From: Actinomadura hallensis
Lineage (GTDB): Bacteria; Actinomycetota; Actinomycetes; Streptosporangiales; Streptosporangiaceae
Assembly: GCF_006716765.1 (NCBI RefSeq)
Contig: NZ_VFPO01000001.1
Coordinates: 682,001 to 746,000 of the forward strand
Reading direction: 5' to 3'
DNA length: 64,000 nt
Below, piece by piece: positions 51,939 to 59,803 of this stretch. The stretch's first letter is position 1, and each line of letters begins with the position of its first letter. The position numbers were made by a program, and so were the translations under genes. The notes beneath the pieces were generated by a model, which ran no database searches, had not been told where the DNA came from, and saw only the letters and a program-made list of their open reading frames with translations.

Positions 51939-53405
51939 ATGGACCAGAGCACCCTCGCCGGTGACGTTCATCTGCTGGACGGCACCCTCCCGCTGACGCG
52001 GGAGGCCGTCGGAGGCAAGGCGTACAGCCTCAACCGCATGAGCGCCCTCGGGCTGCCCGTCCCGCCCGCGTTCGCTATCGGCGTCGACGTCTGCCCCGCC
52101 TACCACGAGGCGGGCGGACGGGTGCCGGACCCGGTGTGGGCGGGCGTGCTGGAGCGCCTCGCCGAACTGGAGCGCCGCACCGGCCGCCGCTTCGGCGACG
52201 CGGCCGCGCCGCTGCTGCTCTCCGTGCGGTCGGGCGCCGAGCGGAGCATGCCCGGCATGATGGACACCGTCTTGAACCTCGGCCTGACCGAGACGCTGCG
52301 CGACGCGCTGGCCGAGCAGTCCGGGAACCGTGAATGGGCCGACGACACCTGGACGCGGTTCGTCCGCTCGTACACCGACATCGTCGGCTCCGCGCCGCCC
52401 GCCGACCCGGTGGAGCAGCTGCGCGAGGCCATCGGCGCCGTCTTCCGGTCCTGGTTCTCCGAGCGGGCGGTCGCCTACCGGGAGCGGCACGGGATCACCG
52501 ACCTGGCGGGCACCGCGGTCACCGTGCAGGCCATGGTCTTCGGCAACCTGAACGCCGACTCGGGCACCGGGGTGCTGTTCACGCGCGACCCCAACACCGG
52601 CGAGCCGGGGCTGTTCGGCGAGTGGCTGGCCAAGGCGCAGGGCGAGGACGTCGTCTCGGGCGAGCGGACCCCGCAGCCGCTGTCGGCCCTCGCGGAGGCG
52701 CAGCCGGGCAACCACGCGGAACTGGAGCGCATCGCGCGGATCCTCGAGGAGGACCACCGCGACATGGTGGACGTCGAGTTCACCATCGAGTCCGGCACGC
52801 TGTACGTGCTGCAGGCCCGGGCCGGCAAGCGCACGGCGCTGGCCGCCGCCCGGATCGCCGTGGACATGGCGAACGAGGGCCTCATCGACCGGCGCACCGC
52901 CCTCGACCGCGTGACGCCGGAGCAGGCGCGGCAGCTGGAGGAGCAGGGCGGCGGCGCGGTCGGCGGGGAGAGGCTCGCCACCGGGCTCGGCGCGAGCCCG
53001 GGCGTCGGGAAGGGCGTCGCGGTCACCGACACCGACGAGGCGCTCCGGCTCGCCGACGCGGGCGAGTCCGTGGTGCTGGTGCGTCCCGCGACGTCGCCGG
53101 AGGACGTGCCCGCCATGTTCGTGTCCGCCGCGGTCGTCACCGAGCACGGCGGCGGCACGTCCCACGCCGCGCTCGTGTGCCGGGAGATCGGGCTGCCCTG
53201 CGTCGTCGGTTGCGGAGACGGCACCATGGGAGCCCTCGACGGCCGTACGATCACGGTCGACGGCACCGCGGGAGTCGTCCTCGACGGTGCGGTCGACACC
53301 GCGGGCGGCGGCGCCGGACAGGAGCTGATCGAGACGCTCACCGCGTGGGCCGGCGAGCTCACCGGACGGACGGGACCGCTGCCGGAACTGCTGTCGGCCC
53401 GTTGA
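51939..53405 (+). CDS. ppdK: PPDK-like ATP-grasp + phosphohistidine protein lacking the PEP barrel
   Basis: 488 residues from ATG 51939 (GGAAAGGAACC upstream). N-terminal ATP-binding domain: VGGKAYSLNRMSALGLPVPP, LLSVRSGAERSMPGMMDTVLNLG, FTRDPNTGEPGLFGEWL and DVEFTIESGTLYVLQAR. The phosphohistidine domain follows, with EHGGGTSHAALVCREIGLPC and His409. Normal PPDK continues for about 350 residues with a PEP/pyruvate barrel; that is absent. Short PpdK proteins of this size exist in mycobacteria (Rv1127c). It can make the phosphohistidine from ATP, but the acceptor must be another protein or a non-pyruvate substrate. Confidence 0.9.
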   Translation: MDQSTLAGDVHLLDGTLPLTREAVGGKAYSLNRMSALGLPVPPAFAIGVDVCPAYHEAGGRVPDPVWAGVLERLAELERRTGRRFGDAAAPLLLSVRSGAERSMPGMMDTVLNLGLTETLRDALAEQSGNREWADDTWTRFVRSYTDIVGSAPPADPVEQLREAIGAVFRSWFSERAVAYRERHGITDLAGTAVTVQAMVFGNLNADSGTGVLFTRDPNTGEPGLFGEWLAKAQGEDVVSGERTPQPLSALAEAQPGNHAELERIARILEEDHRDMVDVEFTIESGTLYVLQARAGKRTALAAARIAVDMANEGLIDRRTALDRVTPEQARQLEEQGGGAVGGERLATGLGASPGVGKGVAVTDTDEALRLADAGESVVLVRPATSPEDVPAMFVSAAVVTEHGGGTSHAALVCREIGLPCVVGCGDGTMGALDGRTITVDGTAGVVLDGAVDTAGGGAGQELIETLTAWAGELTGRTGPLPELLSAR

Positions 53406-53428
53406 CGGTGGATCATCGGAATAATAAA

Positions 53429-53444
53429 GTGAACCGACATTCAC
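53429..53444. promoter_or_regulatory. Island operator 6 (GTGAACCGACATTCAC)
   Basis: GTGA-N8-TCAC site with 5-bp arms, 21 bp upstream of the TetR start and after GGAATAATAA, which also precedes operator 3. It suggests that the TetR protein controls its own gene. Confidence 0.7.
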
Positions 53445-53464
53445 AAACATTGGCGGAGTAGAAC

Positions 53465-54220
53465 GTGGTGATGGAGACGGGCCGGCAGCGGCGCGCGGAC
53501 GGCGCGCCGGCGCCCGACGCCGCGCGGGAGAACGAGGCCGCGCGCCGGCACATCCGGCAGCTGATCGCGAGCCTGCTGCCGGAGAGCGCGGAGAAGCGGC
53601 CCAACAAACGCGGCCAGGAGACCCGCGAGAAGCTCATAGCGGCGGCCGCGGACTGCTTCAGCGACTACGGCTACAACCGGACGCGCATCTCCGACATCGC
53701 CAGTCGCGCGGGCACCGCGCAGGGCAACTTCTACCGCCACTTCTCCAGCCTCGACGAGATCTTCCTCGCCGCGCTGCAGCCCGCCCTGGAGGAGCTCGCG
53801 TCGACCTCGGCGCCGTCGCACCCCAACGAGGGCGGGCTCCAGCACCTGATCAACCAGAACATCACCTACCTGCAGGTCTACAGCCGCAACCGGCACCTGC
53901 TGCGGGTGATGCGCGAGGCCGCCGCGAGCGAGCACGAGGGCTTCGCCTCGCTGTGGCTCCAGCTGCGCGCCGGGTTCGTCCACCGGACCCGGCGCTGGCT
54001 GGAGCGCCTGCACGAGCGCGGCAAGATCGGCTCCGCGGACTTCGGCCTGCTCGCCGAGGCGCTCGGCTCCCTCACCGAGCAGATGGCCTACGTCCACGTC
54101 GGCCTGCCGCCGGTCGCCCCCCGCCCGGAACGCATCAAGGAACTGGCCACGGTGATCGGCGAAGTCTGGTACCGCGCCCTCCCCCCGGTGGACGAGAAGA
54201 CCCCGGACCCGGCCCCCTGA
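53465..54220 (+). CDS. TetR-family regulator with N-terminal extension
   Basis: 251 residues from GTG 53465; GTG 53468 and ATG 53471 are close alternatives. A polar 45-residue extension precedes the helix-turn-helix ([47 protein letters not shown]). The ligand domain runs to residue 240. Its position at the end of the P450-dikinase operon, and the site GTGAACCGACATTCAC before it, make it the best candidate for the island's repressor. The ligand is probably a pathway CoA thioester or substrate. Confidence 0.93.
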   Translation: MVMETGRQRRADGAPAPDAARENEAARRHIRQLIASLLPESAEKRPNKRGQETREKLIAAAADCFSDYGYNRTRISDIASRAGTAQGNFYRHFSSLDEIFLAALQPALEELASTSAPSHPNEGGLQHLINQNITYLQVYSRNRHLLRVMREAAASEHEGFASLWLQLRAGFVHRTRRWLERLHERGKIGSADFGLLAEALGSLTEQMAYVHVGLPPVAPRPERIKELATVIGEVWYRALPPVDEKTPDPAP

Positions 54221-54281
54221 CCCCACACCACGGCGGCTGGTCGTGCGGGAATACCGCCGCGCGGCGGATTGTCCTACCGGT

Positions 54282-54788
54282 GTGACCACCGAGAAGGCAA
54301 TCCTCGCCGGCGGCTGCTTCTGGGGCATGGAGGAGCTGTTCCGTCATCAGCCCGGCGTCGTGTCGACGCGCGTCGGGTACAGCGGCGGCGACGTCCCGAA
54401 CGCCACCTACCGGAACCACGGCACCCACGCGGAGTCCATCGAGGTCGTCTACGACCCGGAGAAGACCGACTACCGGACGCTCCTCGAGTTCTTCTTCCAG
54501 ATCCACGACCCCACGACGAAGAACCGCCAGGGCAACGACATCGGCACCAGCTACCGGTCGGCCATCTTCTACATCGGCGACGAGCAGAGGCGCATCGCCG
54601 AAGAGACGATCGCGGACGTGGACGCCTCGGGTCTGTGGCCCGGCAAGGTCGTCACCGAGGTCGCCCCTGCGGGCGACTTCTGGGAGGCCGAACCGGAGCA
54701 CCAGGACTACCTGCAGAAGTACCCCGACGGCTACACCTGCCACTTCCCGCGTCCCGGCTGGAAGCTCCCGAAGCGGACGACGGCCTGA
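54282..54788 (+). CDS. msrA: Peptide methionine sulfoxide reductase A
   Basis: 168 residues from GTG 54282. Active-site loop [15 protein letters not shown], then [23 protein letters not shown], the FFQIHDPTT strand, YRSAIFY and [18 protein letters not shown]. It reduces methionine S-sulfoxide in proteins using thioredoxin. The start has only a weak ribosome site. It is monocistronic, and a bidirectional hairpin follows. Confidence 0.97.
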   Translation: MTTEKAILAGGCFWGMEELFRHQPGVVSTRVGYSGGDVPNATYRNHGTHAESIEVVYDPEKTDYRTLLEFFFQIHDPTTKNRQGNDIGTSYRSAIFYIGDEQRRIAEETIADVDASGLWPGKVVTEVAPAGDFWEAEPEHQDYLQKYPDGYTCHFPRPGWKLPKRTTA

Positions 54789-54812
54789 CACCGCCGGCCC
54801 GCGACCCCTGGT

Positions 54813-54843
54813 CCGCCCAGGCCGAGGAGATCGGCCTGGGCGG
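54813..54843. terminator. Bidirectional hairpin between msrA and tetR
   Basis: CCGCCCAGGCCGA pairs exactly with 54831-54843 around GGAGA, between two convergent genes. Confidence 0.8.
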
Positions 54844-54902
54844 CGAGAAACCGGCAGCCGTCGCTGGAGACGGCCCGCTGCACGAGCTGGACGCTCACCA
54901 GG

Positions 54903-55553
54903 CTATTCGGAGCCGAGCCGCAGCTCCCGGAGACTTCCGTGCAGGTGTGCGAACACGATTTCGCGGGCCTGTTCCGGCGTGAGGTTTCCGGTGATGACGA
55001 GGCCGGCCAGACCGACCGTCAGCGCCACGACCCGGTACGCGTGGGGGCGAAGCGGGGAAAGGTCGCCTGGAGATTCGGGAGAGCCGGGGGCGACGATCTT
55101 GTAGAGCAGTAGGGTCAGCAGAGTTGCGAGCTCCTCATATCCCTGCGCGACCTGCGCTTTGAGCGAGGGGCGCGGAAGGGCGAACGCCTCAAACGCCTGG
55201 GCGACCCGGAAGAGCCGGCGGTCCTCCTCGGTACGCGGGAGGAGACCGTCCAGGATCTCCATCAGGACGGTCTCGGGGTCGTCGAAGCCGTCCTCCGCGG
55301 CGAGCCGCACGCGCACCCGCTCGGATCCGCGCGCGTTGATCGCCGCGAACGCTTCGGCCAGCAAGGCGTCCTTGCTGGGGAAGTAGTGCTGGACACGGCC
55401 CACGGACACGCCAGCGCGGTCCGCGACGTGCCGGATGCTGATCTGCTCGGTCCCCTCAGCGTCGACGATCGCGAACACCGCATCGAGGATGTGCTGCCGA
55501 CGCTGGGCGTGCGCCGCGCCGGGTCCGCGTACGCCGGGCCGTTGACTGGGCAC
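54903..55553 (-). CDS. TetR-family regulator
   Basis: 216 residues from GTG 55553, chosen because AGAGG lies five bases upstream; GTG 55559 is two codons earlier. Helix-turn-helix: ILDAVFAIVDAEGTEQISIRHVADRAGVSVGRVQHYFPSKDALL. The C-terminal domain is of the TetR_C_6 kind (LFRVAQAFEAFALPRPSLKAQV). It is divergent from the small membrane protein-carboxylesterase operon and probably represses it through the TACGAACG repeats at 55634. Confidence 0.92.
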   Translation of the reverse strand: MPSQRPGVRGPGAAHAQRRQHILDAVFAIVDAEGTEQISIRHVADRAGVSVGRVQHYFPSKDALLAEAFAAINARGSERVRVRLAAEDGFDDPETVLMEILDGLLPRTEEDRRLFRVAQAFEAFALPRPSLKAQVAQGYEELATLLTLLLYKIVAPGSPESPGDLSPLRPHAYRVVALTVGLAGLVITGNLTPEQAREIVFAHLHGSLRELRLGSE

Positions 55554-55633
55554 GACCACCTCTCTTTTCCGATTCGACTGTATTGGCTTGACCGTCGTGG
55601 TCGCCTCAGGCTACCGTCGCCTCATCAAACCAA

Positions 55634-55652
55634 TACGAACGTACGAACGTAC
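55634..55652. promoter_or_regulatory. Tandem TACGAACG repeats, probable TetR operator
   Basis: TACGAACGTACGAACGTAC: an 8-bp unit repeated twice, just upstream of the small membrane protein gene. GTATTGG (55580) and CCAATAC (55630) form an additional inverted pair in the divergent promoter region. Confidence 0.6.
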
Positions 55653-55676
55653 TGATCTTCTGATGAAGGTGGCGCG

Positions 55677-55880
55677 ATGCCGGTGACGCTAGGGCTCGTC
55701 CTTCTCGTTCAGGGCGGCGGAGGCCTGATCAACAACCTGTTCGCCGATTCCAAGAGCTGGTTCCTGCTGAACCATCTGGAGCTGCCGGCGGCCGTCCGCC
55801 TGGCCGGGCACGCGGTGCTGCTCGTCATCGGGCTCCTCCTCCTTGCCCGGCGCGACGGCTGGGCACGGCTGCTCCCATGA
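55677..55880 (+). CDS. 67-residue membrane protein
   Basis: ATG 55677 with AAGGTGG upstream; the stop overlaps the esterase start (ATGA). Two hydrophobic helices (VTLGLVLLVQGGGGLI and VRLAGHAVLLVIGLLLLA) joined by a polar loop NLFADSKSWFLLNHLELP. No family is known to me. It is translated ahead of a secreted carboxylesterase and is probably controlled by the divergent TetR. Confidence 0.75.
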   Translation: MPVTLGLVLLVQGGGGLINNLFADSKSWFLLNHLELPAAVRLAGHAVLLVIGLLLLARRDGWARLLP

Positions 55881-57511
55881 CCGGCGGCTTCGGGGCGAGT
55901 GCGCGGCGCGAGAGGAGGACGGCGGCCGGACTTGCGATGGCGTCGGCGGTGGCCGCGACCATCGCGGCCTGTGCCGTAACGCCGGCGCGAGTGCTCGCGG
56001 CAGGTGACGACGGCACGGTCGTGCCGACCGACAAGGGCAAGGTGCGCGGTGTTCAACGCGACGGATACCGTGAGTTCCTGGGGATCCCGTTCGCCGCGCC
56101 GCCGACGGGGAACCGACGCTGGACAGCCCCGGCGGCGCATACACGTTGGTCAGGCGTACGGGAGGCGACCGCGCCCGGCGACCGCTGTGCGCAGAATTCC
56201 TCCTCCACGGGGACGCCCGCCTCCTACGCCGAAGACTGCTTGTACCTCAACGTCACCGCACCCGACTCGGCGTCGTCCGGCAGAACGAAACCCGTAATGG
56301 TCTGGCTGCACGGCGGCGGTTTCGTTGAAGGCTCGGGCGGCGAGTACGATCCACGCCGCCTGGCCGTTCTAGGTGACGTGGTGGTCGTGACGGTGAACTA
56401 CCGGCTGGGCGTCTTCGGCAACTTCGGTCACCCGGAACTGGACGGCTCGGGAAGTTTCGGCCTACAGGACCAGCAGGCCGCGCTGCGCTGGGTACGGCGG
56501 AACGCCCGCGCATTCGGCGGCGACCCGCACAACGTCACCCTTTTCGGACAGTCCGCGGGCGGGCAGAGCGTCTGTGCCCATCTGTCATCGCCGCAGGCGG
56601 CGGGCCTCTTCGACCGCGCCATCGTGCAGAGCTCCTTCTGCACCCGGGACATCCCGGCCAACCTGTTGGCGCCCGGCCTGCCCAACGTCCCTCCCTGGGA
56701 GGGGCCGGAGAGCCTGGCCTCCCGCGGACAGCAGGCCGCCGCCGAACTGGGCTGCGACGCCCCGTCCACCGCACTGGACTGCCTGCGCCGGCTTCCCACC
56801 GCCCGCCTCATGAAAATCTTCGGGCAGTTCGCGGGACTTTCCTACGGCAGTCGAACCCTGCCTGACAATCCACATCTCGCGTTCAGGACGGGGAAGTTCG
56901 CCAGAATACCTGTGCTGTCCGGAACAACACGCGATGAGACGACCTACATTCAAGCGATCAACGACCTCGCCGCCGGCCCGCTGACTGCGGCGCTGTACCG
57001 CCAGTACCTCGTCCGGGCCTTCGGTCGCCGGGCCGTTGAGGTTGCCGCCAGATATCCTCTCCGCCAAGGGCGGCCGCCAAGCCGCACCTGGGCCGCCGTC
57101 ACCACCGACAGCGGACTGGCCTGCCCCACCCTTGAGCGCAACCGCGTGATGAGCCGGTTCGTGCCGACCTACGCCTACGAGTTTGCTGACCGAACCGCCC
57201 CGCCGGTACTTCCCGACGTCGGCTATCCCTACGGTGCCTACCATTCTGCGGACGCCTTCTACCTGTTCGATGTCAGACCGCCCGCCAAACAACCAAAACT
57301 CGACCTCGCGCAACGCCGGCTTTCCGATGCTATGATCCGTTACTGGACCAATTTTGCCCGCACGGGCGACCCCAACGGAAAAGACTTGCCGCGTTGGGAG
57401 GAATTTCGCGCCGGCGCGCAGAGTGAGAATATACGGTCGCTGACCACTGAACTGCCTCTCCCCAAACCTGTCGACTTCTCTCGGGAGCATAAATGCGACT
57501 TCTGGCTGTGA
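55877..57511 (+). CDS. Secreted type-B carboxylesterase
   Basis: 544 residues from ATG 55877, coupled to the small membrane protein. Signal sequence with RRERR then a hydrophobic run ending ARVLAAG. Family marks: EDCLYLNVTAP, WLHGGGFVEGSGG (oxyanion hole), the nucleophile in FGQSAGGQSV, the acid in GTTRDETTY and the His in GAYHSADAFYLF. Codon use is visibly less G+C biased in the last third than in neighbours. It hydrolyses carboxylic esters outside the cell. Regulation by the adjacent TetR suggests a response to an ester or its product. Confidence 0.94.
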   Translation: MTGGFGASARRERRTAAGLAMASAVAATIAACAVTPARVLAAGDDGTVVPTDKGKVRGVQRDGYREFLGIPFAAPPTGNRRWTAPAAHTRWSGVREATAPGDRCAQNSSSTGTPASYAEDCLYLNVTAPDSASSGRTKPVMVWLHGGGFVEGSGGEYDPRRLAVLGDVVVVTVNYRLGVFGNFGHPELDGSGSFGLQDQQAALRWVRRNARAFGGDPHNVTLFGQSAGGQSVCAHLSSPQAAGLFDRAIVQSSFCTRDIPANLLAPGLPNVPPWEGPESLASRGQQAAAELGCDAPSTALDCLRRLPTARLMKIFGQFAGLSYGSRTLPDNPHLAFRTGKFARIPVLSGTTRDETTYIQAINDLAAGPLTAALYRQYLVRAFGRRAVEVAARYPLRQGRPPSRTWAAVTTDSGLACPTLERNRVMSRFVPTYAYEFADRTAPPVLPDVGYPYGAYHSADAFYLFDVRPPAKQPKLDLAQRRLSDAMIRYWTNFARTGDPNGKDLPRWEEFRAGAQSENIRSLTTELPLPKPVDFSREHKCDFWL

Positions 57512-57619
57512 CTTGAGATGCATGGAACACAGGTCCATCGGCATCGTCATGAACGGCGCTGCCGACCTGGGCCCGGCATCCCGTCGAGGTCGCGCTGCGC
57601 GTCGGCGGCGAGGCCGACT

Positions 57620-57657
57620 CCCGGCCGTCCGGAGCGGTCGGTCACCGGACGGCCGGG
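57620..57657. terminator. Bidirectional hairpin between esterase and aldehyde dehydrogenase
   Basis: CCCGGCCGTCCGG pairs exactly with 57645-57657 across a 12-base loop, in the 155-bp gap between convergent genes. Confidence 0.75.
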
Positions 57658-57666
57658 GTCCTCTCG

Positions 57667-59130
57667 TCAGAAGGGGTAGGCCGGAGGCTCGCCGCGCATG
57701 GTGATCCAGCGGGTCTCGGTGAAGGCCTCCATGTTCGCGGTGGCGCCGCCGAAGCGGGAGCCGGTGCCGGAGGCGCGGATGCCGCCGAACGGGGCGTTGG
57801 CCTCGTCGTTGACGGTCTGGTCGTTGATGTGGACGATGCCCGTCGGGATCTTCTCGGCGACCGCCAGGCCGCGCATAGCGTCGCGGGTCACGATGCCCAG
57901 GGACAGGCCGTACTCGCTGTCGGCCGCCAGCTCCGCGGCCTGCTCGACCGAGGTCACGCGGGTGACCGGCGCGACCGGGCCGAAGACCTCCTCGGCGAAC
58001 GCGGGCGCGTCCAGGGGGACGTCGGCCAGGACCGTCGGCCGGTAGAAGAGCTGCTCGTACGTCCCGCCGGAGGCCAGCTTCGCGCCCTGGTCGACGCTCG
58101 CGGTGACCATGCCGTGGATCCGGTCCCGCTGCCCGGCGTCGATGACGGGGCCGAGGGCGACCTCGCCGGACGCCGGGTCGCCGACCGGAAGCGCGTCGGC
58201 CTTCGCGGCGAGACGCTCCACGAAGTCGTCGTAGAGGCGGTCGGCGATGAAGTGCCGGCCGGCGGTCATGCAGATCTGGCCCTGGTGGAAGAACGAACCC
58301 CAGGTGGCCAGGTTCACCGCCTGGTCGACGTCGGCGTCGTCCAGCACGAGCAGCGCGGAGTTGCCGCCGAGCTCCAGGTGGGCGCGCTTGAGGTGCCTGC
58401 CCGCCAGCTCCCCGATGCGGCGGCCGGCGGCCGTGGAGCCGGTGAAGGACACGACCTGGACGTTCGGGTCGGTGATCAGCGCCTCGCCCACGTCGACGCC
58501 GCCGGGCAGCATCTGCAGGACGCCCGGGGGCAGCCCCGCCTCCTCGAACACGCGGGCCATCAGCGTGCCGCCGGTGACGGCGGTCCGCGGGTCCGGCTTG
58601 AGGACGACGGCGTTGCCGAGCGCGAGGGCCGGGGCGACCGAGCGCACCCCGAGGATGATCGGGACGTTGAACGGCGAGATCACCGCGACCACGCCGACCG
58701 GCATGCGGCGCGCCATGGACAGCCGCGGCTCCTCCGACGGCAGGATCTCGCCGATCGCCCGGCTCGGCAGCCCGGCCGCCTGGTAGCACTCCTCGGCCGC
58801 GACGTGCAGGGCGAACGCGGCGAGGCCCGGGACCGCTCCAACCTCGCGGACGTTCCAGCCGCTGATCTCCTCGGCGTACTTCTGCCACAGGTCACCGGCC
58901 TTGCGCAGGACGGCGGCACGGGCGGTGTGCGGCTGGGCGGCCCACTCCCGCTGCGCCTCGGCCGCGCTCGCGGCCGCCTCTGCGGCGTCCTCCGGAGTCG
59001 GCTTGCCCATCCGGCCGAGTTCGTTCCCGGTGGCGGGCTCCACCACGGGGTAGTCGCCACCGCGGGCGGCCGTCCACTCGCCGTTCCTGAAAATGCTCCC
59101 CTGCCAGTCAACGCTGTCGAGCAGTCCCAC
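57667..59130 (-). CDS. Benzaldehyde-dehydrogenase-like aldehyde dehydrogenase
   Basis: 487 residues from GTG 59130 with AGGAGGAACC upstream. VVAVISPFNVPIILGVRSV, FTGSTAAGRRIGELAG, LELGGNSALLVLDDAD with the base, and the nucleophile in FFHQGQICMTAGRH. The HQGQICM pattern and the C-terminal INDQTVNDEANAPFGG are characteristic of the benzaldehyde/vanillin dehydrogenase group, so an aromatic aldehyde is the likely substrate. It is monocistronic. Confidence 0.94.
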   Translation of the reverse strand: MGLLDSVDWQGSIFRNGEWTAARGGDYPVVEPATGNELGRMGKPTPEDAAEAAASAAEAQREWAAQPHTARAAVLRKAGDLWQKYAEEISGWNVREVGAVPGLAAFALHVAAEECYQAAGLPSRAIGEILPSEEPRLSMARRMPVGVVAVISPFNVPIILGVRSVAPALALGNAVVLKPDPRTAVTGGTLMARVFEEAGLPPGVLQMLPGGVDVGEALITDPNVQVVSFTGSTAAGRRIGELAGRHLKRAHLELGGNSALLVLDDADVDQAVNLATWGSFFHQGQICMTAGRHFIADRLYDDFVERLAAKADALPVGDPASGEVALGPVIDAGQRDRIHGMVTASVDQGAKLASGGTYEQLFYRPTVLADVPLDAPAFAEEVFGPVAPVTRVTSVEQAAELAADSEYGLSLGIVTRDAMRGLAVAEKIPTGIVHINDQTVNDEANAPFGGIRASGTGSRFGGATANMEAFTETRWITMRGEPPAYPF

Positions 59131-59479
59131 GGCGGTTCCTCCTAGTCGTCATCGGATCGGTCTCGCTGTCAACGATTCGCGCAGCACGGGCTCGCGTCCC
59201 CGCCGCGTCGGCCGTCGTAGAACGGGACGGCGCCGTGACCGACGCCACACTGCGACCATACGTCCGGATCATCACTTTGTCCCTGTCCGGCCGGACTGAT
59301 TCGGCCGCGGTTCGCGCCGCCGTCCTCCATCCCGGTGACACATGTTCCGCGGTCGGGCCGGCGGGTAGGTGCGAGCTCGGGAATCGCCGTCAAGGCGTGA
59401 AGCTCACCACCGAGGTGGTCGCCGCCGTGTCGGGCGAGTACGTGGTGCGTCCATGGGACGCCTGGCACGTATGGGGCGG

Positions 59480-59730
59480 CCACTACGAGGAACGGCACGC
59501 TCATCCACGTCAACCGGTGGGTCGGCACGGGCTTCATCATCGAGTGCAGGGAGGCGCTGGCGGCGCCGGCCGCGCCGGAGCGACTGGTCGTGCTGCGCAG
59601 GATCAGGGCGGTGCAGGGTACGGCCGGCGTGCAGGTGCTGCTCGATCCGCGGCCGGGATTCGGGCGGCACGCCATGGACCTGCGCCGCGAGGCGGGCTTC
59701 TGGTGCGCCTCCGGCGCCGGGAACGCATGA
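59480..59730 (+). pseudogene. Remnant of a GH15-type trehalase/glucoamylase-like gene
   Basis: In one frame ending with TGA 59728-59730 there is a short stretch of protein-like sequence: NRWVGTGFIIECREALAAP, then ERLVVLRRIRAVQGTAGVQV and LLDPRPGFGRHAMDLRREA. This resembles the N-terminal beta domain of actinobacterial GH15 proteins (R-x-V-x-G-x-V then PRxxYGR). The catalytic (alpha/alpha)6 barrel is absent. The rest of the 672-bp region 59131-59803 shows no gene. Confidence 0.4.
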
Positions 59731-59803
59731 ACGGCCCTCCGCGGATGTCCTACCCGATGGTCACCATGGCCACTGGACCGCGAGCCGCCTTCGGAGATGA
59801 GCC

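Noticed and set aside
50937-53450. Long minus-strand open frame opposite the SDR and PPDK-like genes
   Set aside because: Low-complexity translation; the plus strand has intact catalytic motifs.
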